Shown in pieces: positions 6,470 through 15,945 of a stretch of 20,783 bases of DNA. The stretch is from an uncultured Eubacteriales bacterium (GTDB lineage Bacteria; Bacillota; Clostridia; Oscillospirales; QAKW01), in the NCBI GenBank assembly GCA_934378025.1, contig CAKRPM010000001.1:1-20783 (forward strand). Reading direction: 5' to 3'. Positions within the stretch are counted from its first letter, which is position 1; each line of letters begins with the position of its first letter. Made by a program: the position numbers and the translations under genes. The notes under the pieces were generated by a model. That model did no database searches. It was not told the origin of the DNA and was given only the letters and a program-made list of their open reading frames with translations.

Positions 6470-9400
6470 GTGAAAAAATCGGTGAGTGCCTTTTTGCTGA
6501 TTCTGGCAATGATGGCAGCGATGTTGCCGACGGCGGCTGCGGTCGGGCAGGATAAACTGCCCGATGAGGATGCCTTTGGGTACGTATATCAATTCGTAAC
6601 GGCGGACACCATTGAAATTACGGAGTATAACGGATATGAGTCCGAGGTGGTGGTGCCGTCTGAAATTGACGGTTATACCGTTGTGGGCATTGCCTCTTTT
6701 ACGGCAGACGGGGAAACCAACGAGCGATTGACCAAGGTGACCCTGCCGGATACCGTAACTTATATTGCGGACAGCGCATTTGAATATAGTGTCGGCAGCT
6801 ATGGGCCGTCAACGTCCTTGCGGGAGGTCGTACTGGGCAAGGGACTTCAAAGGATTGGCAGACGTGCCTTTGCTTATAATTTGGATTTGCAAAAGATCAA
6901 CATTCCTGCCGGTGTGACGGAAATCGGCGAGGAGGCTTTTGTAAGCTGTCAAAGCCTTTCGGAAATTACCTTTGAAGGGGAAGCGTCATTTTGCGGCAGT
7001 GCTTTTGGTACACAAATGGGATTTTACTCCATGCCTGCTGTGATCAGAACGGCGTATAACGATTGGTTGTATGATGATGCTGCAGGGGATTTTTTCGTTT
7101 GGAAAGATTGTTTGTTTGGCTATAGAGGCACCGATAAAATGCCGAAAATCCCCGACGGTGTGCGCGTTATTGCGGCATATTCGTTTTATCAGTCTGAGAT
7201 CACGGGGGTGGAAATTCCGGACAGTGTTCGCGTGATCGGGGATCATGCTTTTCAGTCATGCCCGCTGATCAGCGTGGATATCCCCGGCAGTGTGGAGAAG
7301 ATTGAAAACGGTGCGTTCAGTGATTGCGAAAAGTTGGAAACCGTTACATTCCATCCGGGGTTGAAAGTAATTGACGAATTCGCTTTTGAAGATTGTGCGG
7401 CGCTGGAAAAAGTCGAGTTACCCGACGGGCTGCTGGAACTCAACAGTGGCACTTTTGGCAGTTGCTATGCGCTGGAAGACATTTATTTTCCTGCCTCACT
7501 GGAAAAAACGGATCGCAGCGCCATTCAGGACACCAAATATTTTGAAAACCTTGCCAGCGGTCAAGAGATTTATTGCGGCGGCGTATTTTTGGGATATGCG
7601 GGGATGTATATTGATCCGCCGCAGGATATCCGTGTTAAAGCGGGCACCAAAAACGTATTGTTGACGGACTATTTGGATAATGTTCGTTCCATTACGTTGC
7701 CGGAGGGACTGCTGTACGCCACATTTACCGGGTACTATGATTGTAAAATCACATCGCTTAGCTTTCCGGAGAGTGTTAAGTATATCAATTGCAGTGCGTT
7801 TCCCGAGCTTGTCTCATTGAAGCTGCCGACCAGCGCAACGCTGGAGCGGGGCGCTTTTGATAATTGTCCCAAGCTGAAAAGCGTAAAACTGCCCAAGGGC
7901 AACGCGTATTTATCGGCATTTTCGACTTGCGATCAACTGGAAACACTGACATTGCCGGACGATGTGGTCACATTGGGTCCCATCGGCGGCAAAAGTCTCA
8001 AGCAGATCGATCTCGGCAAAACGCTGCGTGTAATCGGCGAGAGTGCATTTTCCGGCGCTTCGGCGCTCACGGATATCACCATTCCGGACAGTGTGGTCAC
8101 CCTGGAGTCTGATGCTTTTAAAGGATGCACTTCTTTGTCGAGTGTGCGCGGCGGAAAAAATGTTACGTTGATTGAGGACAGCTGCTTTAACGGCTGCACT
8201 TCCTTAACCGATTTCGGTGCATTGACCGAAAGCGTACGGCAGGTGGGACACCGAAGCTTTGTCGATACCGGCTGGTACATGCGGCAGAAAAGCGGCGTGG
8301 TGTATTTCGGCAATATTGCATACTGCTACAAGGGCAGCATGCCGCAAAACACGGTGCTTTCTTTCCGTGAGGGAACCGAGGCGATTACCGACGGCTTCAT
8401 TTTTGCACAAGAGGAGCTCACGCCGCGCACAATGCATTATTTTCAACAAGACAATTTGATCGGCGTGATATTGCCGAGCAGCGTTACCCGTGTGGGCGGG
8501 TATGCTTTTTGCAACAGTCCGAATGTTGAAACCATCGTACTGGGCGGCGCACGAGAGGTCGGTGCGTCGGCATTCAATGCCCATAAATCTTCAACGATTG
8601 TGTTGCCGGACAGTATGCGCTTTGTCGGAGATAATGCGTTTTCTTCCGAATATTTGAAAGCGGTATCTTTAAATGAAGGATTGCGCATGATCGATGAGGG
8701 CGGATTTTTCAGTGCAGGACTGATAAAAAGCGTTTCTGTGCCGGAAAGCGTTAGCTATATCGGCAGAGAGGCGTTGGGCTATCAAAATACCGATGATTAT
8801 TACGACGCCGTTATTGACGGATTTATTGTATACGGCAAGAAAGGGAGCGCGGCACAGCAATACGCCGAGAAAAACGGCTTGACGTTCCAAGACGATGCGC
8901 CGACGGAAACGGAGCCGCCCCTTACCGCTGTTGTGCCCGCCACGTGTCAATCGGAGGGATATACGTTGAGCGTTTCCCGCCGTAGCGGAAAGACGGTGCG
9001 CACCGATATTATTCCCAAAACAGGGCATAAGGCGGTGACGGACGATACCGTTCAGGCCGGCTGCGTCAACCCGGGATATACCGGCGGCAGCCATTGCGCC
9101 TACTGCGGCGTTACCATCTCCGCCCCCAGTCAAAGCGCGCCGCTCGGCCATCAGTGGAACGACGGGCAATTTATGAGCGAGCCCGGATGGGAAGGATACG
9201 GCCTTGTACGCTATGTCTGCCGGAGGTGCAATGCGGTTCGGTATGAAAATTCGGGTCAAACCCATCAACATAATTATACTACCAAAACCGTGATCTACCC
9301 GACCTGTACGGCCGGCGGCTATACCGTCTATACCTGCGAGTGCGGATATTCCTATCAGACGGACTATGTCAAGGCGTTGGGGCATAACTTTGTCAACAAC

Positions 9401-10021
9401 GTTTGTACACGCTGCCATCTTTCACGGAGTGAGGCATCCTGTGACGGCGGAGCAAACTGCCCCTCCCGAAACTTTACGGATGTGGGCAAGAAGAAATGGT
9501 ATCATCAAAGCGTGGACTATGTGGTGCTGAAGAAATTGATGGACGGCACAGGCAACGGTCGCTTTGAGCCGGACAGCAACATGACCCGCGCCATGTTTGT
9601 TACGGTACTGGGCAGAATGTCGGGCGTAAAGGTCAGCCATAAAGTTCGCACGGCCTTTTCCGATGTCAAGCAAGGGCAGTGGTATACCGGATATGTCAAG
9701 TGGGCCTCCGACAACGGCATTGTCAACGGTGTCAGCAAAACGCGCTTTGCCCCGGACGAAAATGTTACACGGGAACAAATCTGCAAAATGGTGGCGGAAT
9801 ACAGCAGTGTTTCGGGGATCACACTGAAAACGATCAATCGGGAGGTTACGTTCCGTGACAACGACAAAATTTCCGGGTGGGCCAAAAAGTATGTAAAGAA
9901 ATGCCAGACGGCCGGCATTGTCGGCGGTGATAACGGATATTTTTATCCGCTCAACAATGCAACGCGTGCCGAGGTGGCTACCATTCTGATGCGATATATT
10001 CAAAATTACGGAAAATCATAA
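6470..10021 (+). CDS. Secreted BspA-like leucine-rich-repeat protein with three SLH domains
   Basis: Length 1183 aa. The start is a GTG with GGAAAGGGG about 9 nt upstream; the nearby ATG at 6463 is in another frame. A signal peptide is clear: MKKSV, hydrophobic stretch AFLLILAMMAAMLP, then cleavage near TAAA-VG. Residues about 30-800 are LRR_5/BspA repeats of the type L-x-x-I-x-I-P-x-x-V-x-x-I-G-x-x-A-F, with interruptions such as DTGWYMRQKSG. Residues about 810-1000 hold four paired-Cys elements (CAYC, CRRC, CEC, CTRC) with TC-x-x-x-GYT repeats. Three SLH domains follow at about 1001, 1062 and 1128 to the end (NFTDV, AFSDV, FRDND starts). SLH domains bind pyruvylated secondary cell-wall polymer, so the protein is displayed on the surface; BspA-type LRRs elsewhere bind host or bacterial partners. 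It is a single-gene unit. Confidence 0.93.
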   Translation: MKKSVSAFLLILAMMAAMLPTAAAVGQDKLPDEDAFGYVYQFVTADTIEITEYNGYESEVVVPSEIDGYTVVGIASFTADGETNERLTKVTLPDTVTYIADSAFEYSVGSYGPSTSLREVVLGKGLQRIGRRAFAYNLDLQKINIPAGVTEIGEEAFVSCQSLSEITFEGEASFCGSAFGTQMGFYSMPAVIRTAYNDWLYDDAAGDFFVWKDCLFGYRGTDKMPKIPDGVRVIAAYSFYQSEITGVEIPDSVRVIGDHAFQSCPLISVDIPGSVEKIENGAFSDCEKLETVTFHPGLKVIDEFAFEDCAALEKVELPDGLLELNSGTFGSCYALEDIYFPASLEKTDRSAIQDTKYFENLASGQEIYCGGVFLGYAGMYIDPPQDIRVKAGTKNVLLTDYLDNVRSITLPEGLLYATFTGYYDCKITSLSFPESVKYINCSAFPELVSLKLPTSATLERGAFDNCPKLKSVKLPKGNAYLSAFSTCDQLETLTLPDDVVTLGPIGGKSLKQIDLGKTLRVIGESAFSGASALTDITIPDSVVTLESDAFKGCTSLSSVRGGKNVTLIEDSCFNGCTSLTDFGALTESVRQVGHRSFVDTGWYMRQKSGVVYFGNIAYCYKGSMPQNTVLSFREGTEAITDGFIFAQEELTPRTMHYFQQDNLIGVILPSSVTRVGGYAFCNSPNVETIVLGGAREVGASAFNAHKSSTIVLPDSMRFVGDNAFSSEYLKAVSLNEGLRMIDEGGFFSAGLIKSVSVPESVSYIGREALGYQNTDDYYDAVIDGFIVYGKKGSAAQQYAEKNGLTFQDDAPTETEPPLTAVVPATCQSEGYTLSVSRRSGKTVRTDIIPKTGHKAVTDDTVQAGCVNPGYTGGSHCAYCGVTISAPSQSAPLGHQWNDGQFMSEPGWEGYGLVRYVCRRCNAVRYENSGQTHQHNYTTKTVIYPTCTAGGYTVYTCECGYSYQTDYVKALGHNFVNNVCTRCHLSRSEASCDGGANCPSRNFTDVGKKKWYHQSVDYVVLKKLMDGTGNGRFEPDSNMTRAMFVTVLGRMSGVKVSHKVRTAFSDVKQGQWYTGYVKWASDNGIVNGVSKTRFAPDENVTREQICKMVAEYSSVSGITLKTINREVTFRDNDKISGWAKKYVKKCQTAGIVGGDNGYFYPLNNATRAEVATILMRYIQNYGKS

Positions 10022-10039
10022 AGCGGCTTTTTACAAATT

Positions 10040-10081
10040 AAAAACCGGGGCTGTAAACGTTCGTTTACAGCCCCGGTTTTT
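10040..10081. terminator. Bidirectional terminator between the SLH protein gene and ribF
   Basis: A perfect inverted repeat with 20-bp arms (10040-10059 and 10062-10081) is GC-rich in the middle and flanked by five A on one side and five T on the other. It lies 19 bp after the rightward stop and 3 bp from the leftward ribF stop, so it can terminate both convergent transcripts. Confidence 0.92.
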
Positions 10082-10084
10082 CTG

Positions 10085-10993
10085 TTACAATCGGGTGGAT
10101 TGCGATCCGTCAAGCATCGGCCGCAGCAGCGCGTCCGCCGTTTCGGCGTCCGCATGAATTTGCTTTTGCAGGGCTTCGGCGTCCGCAAAGGGTCGCTCGG
10201 ATCGCAAGAAACGGACAAATTCCACGCACACATTTTGAATTTCGGAAAATCGGCCGTCCAGCAAATAGGTTTCGACGGTCGGCGTGTTGCCGTCCGCAAA
10301 GGTTGGGCGAATACCGACATTGGTGACGGCCGGATAGCATTTGCCCGCTACCGTGGCCAATGTGGCATATACACCGTATTTGGGCAAAAGCATATCGTCG
10401 GGCAGCACCTGATTGATGGTGGGGGTGCCCCATTGGTGCGCCAGCCCTTTGCCGTGCACCGTGGAGGACTCGATGGAAAAATACCGTCCGAGGGTGGCGC
10501 GCACCCCTTCGCAGTCCCCTTGCTCGATTTTTTCCCGAATTGCGCGCGAGCTGATTTTCTCGCCCGTTTCATCGGTGGCAAACGCCACGCTTTTCATGCC
10601 TTTTCCACATTCGGCGCAGAGCTTTTCCAGCGTTTTAACATCTCCCGCGCCGTTTTTTCCGAAACGGTAATCGGCGCCGCAAACAAAAAATCGGGCGCCG
10701 TACTGCCCGATGGCGTAATAAATAAAGCCTTCAGGCGACAAATCGCGCACGGAAGCGAAGGGCAGCGCTATCACCTCATCGGCCCCCGCCGCCTTCAGCC
10801 GTGCAATTTTTTCTTCGGTACTGCAAATCAATTTTGTCGGCGTTCCGAGCGCGGTGCGCGGATGATCGCGAAAGGTTAAGACGTACAGCGGTATATGCAG
10901 TTGTTCGGCAATATCCGCCGCGGCGGACAGCACACGCAGGTGTCCCAGGTGTACGCCGTCAAACATCCCCAGCGCCATCACACAGCTTTTCAT
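10085..10993 (-). CDS. ribF: Bifunctional riboflavin kinase / FAD synthetase
   Basis: Length 302 aa from the chosen start, usual for RibF. It phosphorylates riboflavin to FMN and adenylylates FMN to FAD. The N-terminal adenylyltransferase domain shows GMFDGVHLGH (9-18), ADYRFG (107-112) and ISSRAIRE (147-154), the last being the nucleotidyltransferase S-S-x-x-I-R motif. The kinase domain shows HGKG (180-183), GTPTIN (189-194) in place of the usual GFPTAN, YGVYA, and NVGIRPTF with VETYLLD. The start is the ATG at 10993, about 12 nt after AAAGGA; the open frame extends to 11425 but that part overlaps truB in another frame and has no RibF similarity. It is the last gene on the leftward strand, 175 bp after truB and behind a terminator-like hairpin, so it may be partly independent of the nusA operon. 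Confidence 0.92.
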   Translation of the reverse strand: MKSCVMALGMFDGVHLGHLRVLSAAADIAEQLHIPLYVLTFRDHPRTALGTPTKLICSTEEKIARLKAAGADEVIALPFASVRDLSPEGFIYYAIGQYGARFFVCGADYRFGKNGAGDVKTLEKLCAECGKGMKSVAFATDETGEKISSRAIREKIEQGDCEGVRATLGRYFSIESSTVHGKGLAHQWGTPTINQVLPDDMLLPKYGVYATLATVAGKCYPAVTNVGIRPTFADGNTPTVETYLLDGRFSEIQNVCVEFVRFLRSERPFADAEALQKQIHADAETADALLRPMLDGSQSTRL

Positions 10994-11025
10994 GGTTAAG
11001 GCCATTCCTTTCTGATACACGTTAG

Positions 11026-11065
11026 GGCGCTCATGACCGGGCCCGAAGGGCGGGTCAAAAGCGCC
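11026..11065 (-). promoter_or_regulatory. Long hairpin in the ribF leader
   Basis: On the - strand GGCGCT and AGCGCC arms (outer 6 bp) enclose TGACC/GGTCA (5 bp) and GCCC-TTC-GGGC (4 bp), separated by small internal loops. The hairpin ends about 33 nt upstream of the ribF start. No T run follows, so it is not a simple terminator. No conserved FMN riboswitch core is recognised. Its function is unknown; RNA processing, stability or regulation of ribF are possible. Confidence 0.45.
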
Positions 11066-11136
11066 GGGTTTCTTTGCAAACAATTTTTTGGTCAATACAT
11101 TCGACATCGGGGCGAAACGTCGAAAAAATTCACTCC

Positions 11137-11170
11137 AAAAACCGCCGCCCGAACCGGGTACGGCGGTTTT
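11137..11170 (-). terminator. Terminator-like hairpin between truB and ribF
   Basis: On the - strand AAAACCGCCG pairs with CGGCGGTTTT, with an inner CCCG-GTT-CGGG stem, and is followed by a run of five T. It touches the truB stop codon. It probably ends much of the rimP-truB transcript; ribF expression would then need read-through or a promoter I could not identify. Confidence 0.75.
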
Positions 11171-12035
11171 ATAAATGCGTAATAATTTTAAATCGGCCGT
11201 CCTCCAGCCGTTTCCCGATGCCCAAAATGCGGTTTTCCTCCTCCACCCACACCGGTCCGTCGGGACAAGCGGGCAGCTTTCTCGCATCCACGGCCTGCCC
11301 GTGTGCCAAAAGTGCGGCAAAAAAAGCGGGCGGACAGTAGCTTTTATAAGGCAGCGCCGCTTTCGGCGGCAAAATAAAGGAGGTGTCGCCCTCTTGCAAA
11401 CACTGCTTGGCTCGATCCAGATCAATGGACTGTGTAATGGAAAATCCCATGGTTTCGGTGCGGCAAAGCGCGCTCATGCAACCGATGGTGCCCAACCGCT
11501 TGGCCAAATCCACGCAAAGAGAACGGATATAAGTTCCTTTGGAGCAGCGCACGTCAAAAGAAAAGCGCCCCTCGGCATAGCCAATGGGGTCGATGCCGTA
11601 AATTTCGATGTCCCGAACCGGAAGATCGATCGATTGCCCTTTTCTTGCCAGCTTGTACAGCGGAACGCCGTGCTGTTTAATCGCCGAAAAGGCGGGCGGC
11701 GTTTGCTTTTGCGGCCCGATAAATTCAGGCAGTACGGCCTCGATTTCGGCCCATGTCGGAATACGGCCGCCCACATCAGTCACCCGACCGCATAAATCAA
11801 AGCTGTCGGTGGCAACGCCGAATTGTACTTCGGCACGGTAGGCTTTATCGCCGGCCAGCAGGTAGTCGGACAGCTTGGTGGCGCGTCCTGTTAAAATCGG
11901 CAAAAGGCCGGTGGCCATCGGATCCAGCGTTCCGGTATGACCGCAGCGTTTGACGCCCATGGTGCGCCGTATGGCGGCCACTGCGGCAAAGGAAGTGATC
12001 CCGGCGGGTTTATTCAGTAAAATCAGTCCGTCCAT
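11169..12035 (-). CDS. truB: tRNA pseudouridine(55) synthase
   Basis: Length 288 aa, normal for TruB, which converts U55 of the T-psi-C loop of tRNAs to pseudouridine. The N-terminal DGLILLNKPAGITS is the standard TruB opening, and GHTGTLDPMATGLL (32-45) contains the catalytic Asp (D38). Further family signatures are KAYRAEVQFGVATDSFDLCG and CSKGTYIRSLCVDL. The C-terminal part (about 230-288) is the small PUA-like extension. The ATG at 12035 overlaps the end of nrnA by 13 bp and lacks a good ribosome site, so translation is probably coupled to nrnA. A terminator-like hairpin follows the stop directly. Confidence 0.95.
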   Translation of the reverse strand: MDGLILLNKPAGITSFAAVAAIRRTMGVKRCGHTGTLDPMATGLLPILTGRATKLSDYLLAGDKAYRAEVQFGVATDSFDLCGRVTDVGGRIPTWAEIEAVLPEFIGPQKQTPPAFSAIKQHGVPLYKLARKGQSIDLPVRDIEIYGIDPIGYAEGRFSFDVRCSKGTYIRSLCVDLAKRLGTIGCMSALCRTETMGFSITQSIDLDRAKQCLQEGDTSFILPPKAALPYKSYCPPAFFAALLAHGQAVDARKLPACPDGPVWVEEENRILGIGKRLEDGRFKIITHL

Positions 12036-12976
12036 GGGACATTCACGGCGCTTAAAAGCGCAGGGGTCACGGTTTGCCGACAGGTTTCCTCATCTCCGCA
12101 AAGCGAACAGCCTGCGGCCATTTTGTGACCGCCGCCGCCAAACAAACCGCACAGCTTTGCCGCGTCGACACTGCCGTCGGTACGAACGCTGATTTTAAAT
12201 CGATTGTGTGCGGTTTCCCGCAGCATTACGGCAATGCGCACCCCCTCGATCTCCATGGGCAGGGAAGCGAGGTTTTCCACATCGTCCTCCGAAGCCCCGA
12301 AATCAGACATGGTTTTCTGCAGCAGCGTCATAACGGCCGCCGCGCCGTCCGCATAAAAGCGAATGGATTGAAAAAGATGTGCGCGCACACTCAGCGCCGC
12401 TTTGGTTTTTATGACAAAAAGCTTTCGGTTCAACCCCGCAAGCGTAGGATCGATTTCCATTAAGGCTGCTGCCACCCGATGCGTGGCAGCGGTGGTATTG
12501 CCGTGCAAAAAGCAGCCCGTGTCGGTGGCAACGGCAATATACAGTGCCGCCGCCGTTTTGGCGTCAATCGGCATCAGCGCACTGAGAATATCATACATAA
12601 TCTCTCCGCAGGCAGCCGCTTCGGGTCGAACCAAATTCAACTGCCCGCAAAGCGGGTTTGTCCCGTGATGATCAATTACAATATGCGCCTGTTTTGCAAA
12701 TGATTCAAAGCGCCCCGCCATATCGGGTGCGGCCACATCCACGGTAATAATATGTCCGCTCGGTTGGTCGGCCATCTCAAAACCGTCCAATAAAGACGCG
12801 TATTTCGGCGTAATGGGGTCGCTGCAGGCAAAACGCACCGTTTTCCCCATTTTTTTCAGCGTGTAGCCCAACGCGGCGGAGGAACCCACCGTGTCGCCGT
12901 CCGGCCGACGGTGCATAATGATGGTGCACGCGTCAATTTCTTTCAGCGCCGTGCAAATTTCCGATACCGTATTCAT
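12023..12976 (-). CDS. nrnA: DHH/DHHA1 phosphoesterase, NrnA-type nanoRNase / pAp phosphatase
   Basis: Length 317 aa, as expected for NrnA, which degrades 2-5-nt RNAs and in several Firmicutes also removes the 3' phosphate of pAp. The DHH domain has the metal-binding motifs HRRPDGD (22-28), D80 in TVDVAAPD and IDHHGTN (101-107); the DHHA1 domain has GGGGHKMAAG near residue 287. The ATG has GAGGA 6 nt upstream and overlaps the rbfA stop by 4 bp (ATGA). Position between rbfA and truB is the usual Firmicutes arrangement and links the gene to RNA turnover. Confidence 0.92.
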   Translation of the reverse strand: MNTVSEICTALKEIDACTIIMHRRPDGDTVGSSAALGYTLKKMGKTVRFACSDPITPKYASLLDGFEMADQPSGHIITVDVAAPDMAGRFESFAKQAHIVIDHHGTNPLCGQLNLVRPEAAACGEIMYDILSALMPIDAKTAAALYIAVATDTGCFLHGNTTAATHRVAAALMEIDPTLAGLNRKLFVIKTKAALSVRAHLFQSIRFYADGAAAVMTLLQKTMSDFGASEDDVENLASLPMEIEGVRIAVMLRETAHNRFKISVRTDGSVDAAKLCGLFGGGGHKMAAGCSLCGDEETCRQTVTPALLSAVNVPWTD

Positions 12977-13320
12977 GAATTTTCCTCTTTTTTGTGAATA
13001 TCCGCAATAATTTGATTGATTTTCATGCCTTCTTTAATGGAATCGTCCATCGCGAAAAGCAACTCGGGCGTATAGCGGAGCTTCAAATGTTTGGCCAGGG
13101 CGCCGCGCAAAAAGCCGGCGCTGCTTTTAAGCCCCTTTAAAATTTCCTTTTCTTCCCCCGTCATGGCGCTGACAAATACTTTGGCCTGTTTAAGATCGGG
13201 TGTGGTTTGCACCGCGGTGACGGAAATAAACTCCGGCACACGCGGATCCTTTACGGTCGGCAACAGAGCGGCAAGCTCTTTGCGAATTTCTTCGTTAACA
13301 CGTTCAATTCTGTGGGACAT
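12973..13320 (-). CDS. rbfA: 30S ribosome-binding factor A
   Basis: Length 115 aa, a typical single KH-fold RbfA. The protein binds immature 30S subunits and helps maturation of the 5' end of 16S rRNA. The opening SHRIERVNEEIRKELA and the motif KDPRVPEFISVTAVQTTPDL (24-43) are characteristic, as is the KHLKLRYTPELLFAMDDSI segment (77-95). It starts 6 bp after the infB stop with GGAGTGAT as ribosome site inside the infB end and overlaps nrnA by 4 bp. Confidence 0.95.
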   Translation of the reverse strand: MSHRIERVNEEIRKELAALLPTVKDPRVPEFISVTAVQTTPDLKQAKVFVSAMTGEEKEILKGLKSSAGFLRGALAKHLKLRYTPELLFAMDDSIKEGMKINQIIADIHKKEENS

Positions 13321-13326
13321 GAATGA

Positions 13327-15945
13327 TCACTCCGTAATTTCCTGCATTTCATAGGGTTCGATAAAGTCGCCCTCTTTAATGTCATTATAATTTTCAATGG
13401 TTACGCCGCATTCATAGCCGCTGACGACCTCCTTGGCGTCGTCTTTAAAACGCTTGAGAGAGGACAGCTCGCCTTCAAATACGACGATATTGTCACGCAG
13501 CAGCCGTACCTTGCAGCCGCGGGTGATTTTACCGGATTTAACATAGCAACCCGCAATGGTGCCCACGCCGCTGGCGCGGAAGGTTTGCCGCACTTCAACG
13601 CTGCCCAGCACAACCTCTTTATATTTCGGAGCCAGCATGCCCTTCATGGCCGCTTCGATCTCCTCCAGGCAGTCATAGATCACGCGATAGGTGCGGATAT
13701 CCACCTCATCGCGTTCGGCGGCGGATTTTGCATTGCTGTCCGGACGTACGTTAAAGCCGACGATAATTGCGCCGGACGCGCCTGCCAGCATGACGTCGCT
13801 TTCGTTAATGGCGCCGACGCCGTTATGGATAACGCGCACACGAACCTCGTCGTTGGTGAGCTTCTCCAGGGAAGCGCGTACGGCCTCTGCCGTACCCTGA
13901 ACGTCTGCTTTTACAATAATATTCAGCTCTTTCATATTGCCTTCCTGAATCCGGCTGAAAAGATCGTCCAAAGAAACGGTATATTGATTTTGCTGTTTCA
14001 TCTTTTCTTCGGCGCGGCGCTGTTCGGCCAGCTCTCTGGCAAGCCGTTCGTCTTCAACGACAAAGAAGATGTCGCCGGCCTGCGGCACATCGCTCATACC
14101 GATGATTTCCACCGGAACGCTGGGCCCGGCCTCCTGCAAACGGCGGCCGCGATAATCGTTCATGGCGCGCACTTTTCCGACTGCGCTGCCCGCGATCAAA
14201 ATGTCGCCCATACGAAGCGTGCCGTTTTGCACCAAAACGGTGGCCACGGGGCCGCGTCCTTTGTCAAGCTTTGCTTCAATGACCGTGCCCTTGGCGGTAC
14301 GGTTGGGATTGGCTTTCAGTTCTCTCATTTCGGCGCTCAGCAAAACCATTTCCAGCAGCGTGTCGATGTTTTGGCGCTGAACGGCGGAAACCGGTACCAT
14401 AATGGTATCACCGCCCCAGTCTTCGCAAACCAAACCGTATTCGGTCAGCTCTTGCTTTACTTTATCCGGATTGGCGCCCGGTTTATCAATTTTATTGATG
14501 GCAACAATGATGGGAATTTCAGCCGCTTTTGCATGGTTGATGGCTTCAATGGTCTGCGGCATTACACCGTCATCCGCCGCCACAACGAGAATGGCAATAT
14601 CCGTCGCCATGGCGCCGCGTTGGCGCATTTGCGTAAAGGCGGCGTGCCCCGGCGTGTCCAAAAAGGTGATGGACTGACCGTTAATTTGCACCTGATAAGC
14701 ACCGATATGCTGGGTGATGCCGCCCGCCTCACCGGCGGCAACATCGGTATCCCGAATGGCGTCCAACAGAGAGGTTTTACCGTGGTCAACGTGTCCCATA
14801 ACAACAACTACGGGGCTTCTGCTGATCAGATCCGCCGCATCGTCCTGCGTGTCGTCAATCAGGCGATCCTCAATGGTCAAAATCACTTCTTTTTCAATGC
14901 GGCAATGGAATTCTTCGCCGACCAGATAGGCCGTATCAAAATCGATCATCTGGCTGGCAGAGGCCATAACGCCCATGCCCATCAGCTTTTTCACCACTTC
15001 CGCCACATTCACTTTCATACGCATGGCCAGCTCGCCCACGGAAATTTCATCCGGGACCAAAACCTTCAGCTGTACTTTTTTACGCTGTTGCTCGATGCGT
15101 TTGAGCTTTTCGGCTTCGCTTTCCTTGCGGCGTTTGGGTCCGCCGTACATTTTCTGATTGCTCTTCTTTACGATTTTTTGCTTGGTGACGGCGCCGGCAA
15201 ATTTTCTTGCCTCATGACTGTTGGCCATCTCTTGCAATTTTTCATCATATTTTCCGAGGTTTACATCGCTGACGCGGGTGTCGACCACGCGGACTTTCTT
15301 TTCAAAATCGGCGGGATCTCTGCGGCTTTCGCCCTTGGGCTTTTTCACCATCGGTTTTTTCGGTGTGGGATTAAAAACAGGTTTGGGGGTGACCGGTGCG
15401 GCAGGGGTTGCCTTTGCGGTCGGTGCCGGTTTGACAGGCGGTTTGGCCGGTGCCGCTTTTGCGGCAGGACGGGCGGCAGGAGCGGCGGGTCTGGGGGCTC
15501 TGGATACAATGCGCGGTCCGGCCATCGGCTCGCGCGCCGGCGTTTTTACGGTCGGCTGCGGAGCGGCTTTGGGCGCTTCTTTTTCCTTGGCCTTTTCCTC
15601 GGCCGCTTTTTGCGCAGCGGCTTTTTCCGCCGCGGCCTTTTCTTCCGCCGCCTTGGCTTGGGCGGCTTTTTCTTCGGCCTCTTTGGCAGCTTTCGCCTCC
15701 GCCTCTTTCGCGGCGCGTTCTTTGGCCTTTTCTTTTCCGCTCTCCAAAAAGGCGTCAAAATTTTCTACTGCGTGCAAAGCGGAATAATGGTTCAGCAGAA
15801 AATCCAGCTCACCGACGCTGAGCAGCGCCATGTGGTTGCGCTCCTTTTCCTCCACGGTATTCAGCAGGTCAATGATCTCGGTACTTTTCGTGCCGATATC
15901 CTTGGCAAATTCATGGATTCTGTATTTCATTTCTAAGCTACTCAT
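13327..15945 (-). CDS. infB: Translation initiation factor IF-2
   Basis: Length 872 aa. IF-2 is the GTPase that brings initiator fMet-tRNA to the 30S subunit and promotes 50S joining. Residues 7-60 form the small N-terminal IF2_N domain ([12 protein letters not shown]). About 65-205 is a low-complexity Ala/Lys/Glu then Pro/Ala/Lys-rich linker. A second IF2_N-type domain lies at about 296-345. The GTPase domain has GHVDHGKT (384-391), [10 protein letters not shown] (408-417), DTPGH (430-434) and NKID (484-487), followed by the beta-barrel and the C-terminal fMet-tRNA-binding domain. The ATG at 15945 overlaps the ylxQ stop (ATGA) and has AGGGGG about 9 nt upstream; the internal Met at codon 6 has no ribosome site. 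The long frame on the opposite strand is a composition shadow of the Ala-rich linker. Confidence 0.97.
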   Translation of the reverse strand: MSSLEMKYRIHEFAKDIGTKSTEIIDLLNTVEEKERNHMALLSVGELDFLLNHYSALHAVENFDAFLESGKEKAKERAAKEAEAKAAKEAEEKAAQAKAAEEKAAAEKAAAQKAAEEKAKEKEAPKAAPQPTVKTPAREPMAGPRIVSRAPRPAAPAARPAAKAAPAKPPVKPAPTAKATPAAPVTPKPVFNPTPKKPMVKKPKGESRRDPADFEKKVRVVDTRVSDVNLGKYDEKLQEMANSHEARKFAGAVTKQKIVKKSNQKMYGGPKRRKESEAEKLKRIEQQRKKVQLKVLVPDEISVGELAMRMKVNVAEVVKKLMGMGVMASASQMIDFDTAYLVGEEFHCRIEKEVILTIEDRLIDDTQDDAADLISRSPVVVVMGHVDHGKTSLLDAIRDTDVAAGEAGGITQHIGAYQVQINGQSITFLDTPGHAAFTQMRQRGAMATDIAILVVAADDGVMPQTIEAINHAKAAEIPIIVAINKIDKPGANPDKVKQELTEYGLVCEDWGGDTIMVPVSAVQRQNIDTLLEMVLLSAEMRELKANPNRTAKGTVIEAKLDKGRGPVATVLVQNGTLRMGDILIAGSAVGKVRAMNDYRGRRLQEAGPSVPVEIIGMSDVPQAGDIFFVVEDERLARELAEQRRAEEKMKQQNQYTVSLDDLFSRIQEGNMKELNIIVKADVQGTAEAVRASLEKLTNDEVRVRVIHNGVGAINESDVMLAGASGAIIVGFNVRPDSNAKSAAERDEVDIRTYRVIYDCLEEIEAAMKGMLAPKYKEVVLGSVEVRQTFRASGVGTIAGCYVKSGKITRGCKVRLLRDNIVVFEGELSSLKRFKDDAKEVVSGYECGVTIENYNDIKEGDFIEPYEMQEITE

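Noticed and set aside
6463..6472. ATG at 6463 as start of the surface protein gene
   Set aside because: It is in a different frame from the long LRR-SLH reading; the GTG at 6470 gives a proper signal peptide.
10994..11136. FMN riboswitch upstream of ribF
   Set aside because: The conserved multi-helix FMN riboswitch core sequences are not recognisable; only simple hairpins are seen.
10994..11425. 144-codon N-terminal extension of the ribF frame
   Set aside because: It overlaps truB in another frame and runs through the truB terminator; RibF similarity begins at MKSCVMALGMFDG, where a ribosome site is suitably placed.
15546..15758. Lys/Arg-rich 70-codon frame inside infB resembling a basic protein
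   Set aside because: It is the shifted reading of the Ala/Lys/Glu linker of IF-2 with no initiation signal.
13585..15936. A 783-codon open frame on the + strand opposite infB
   Set aside because: It mirrors infB almost exactly and its Gly/Phe/Arg-rich stretch is the complement of the Ala/Lys-rich IF-2 linker; the infB reading has all GTPase motifs. It is a codon-composition shadow.
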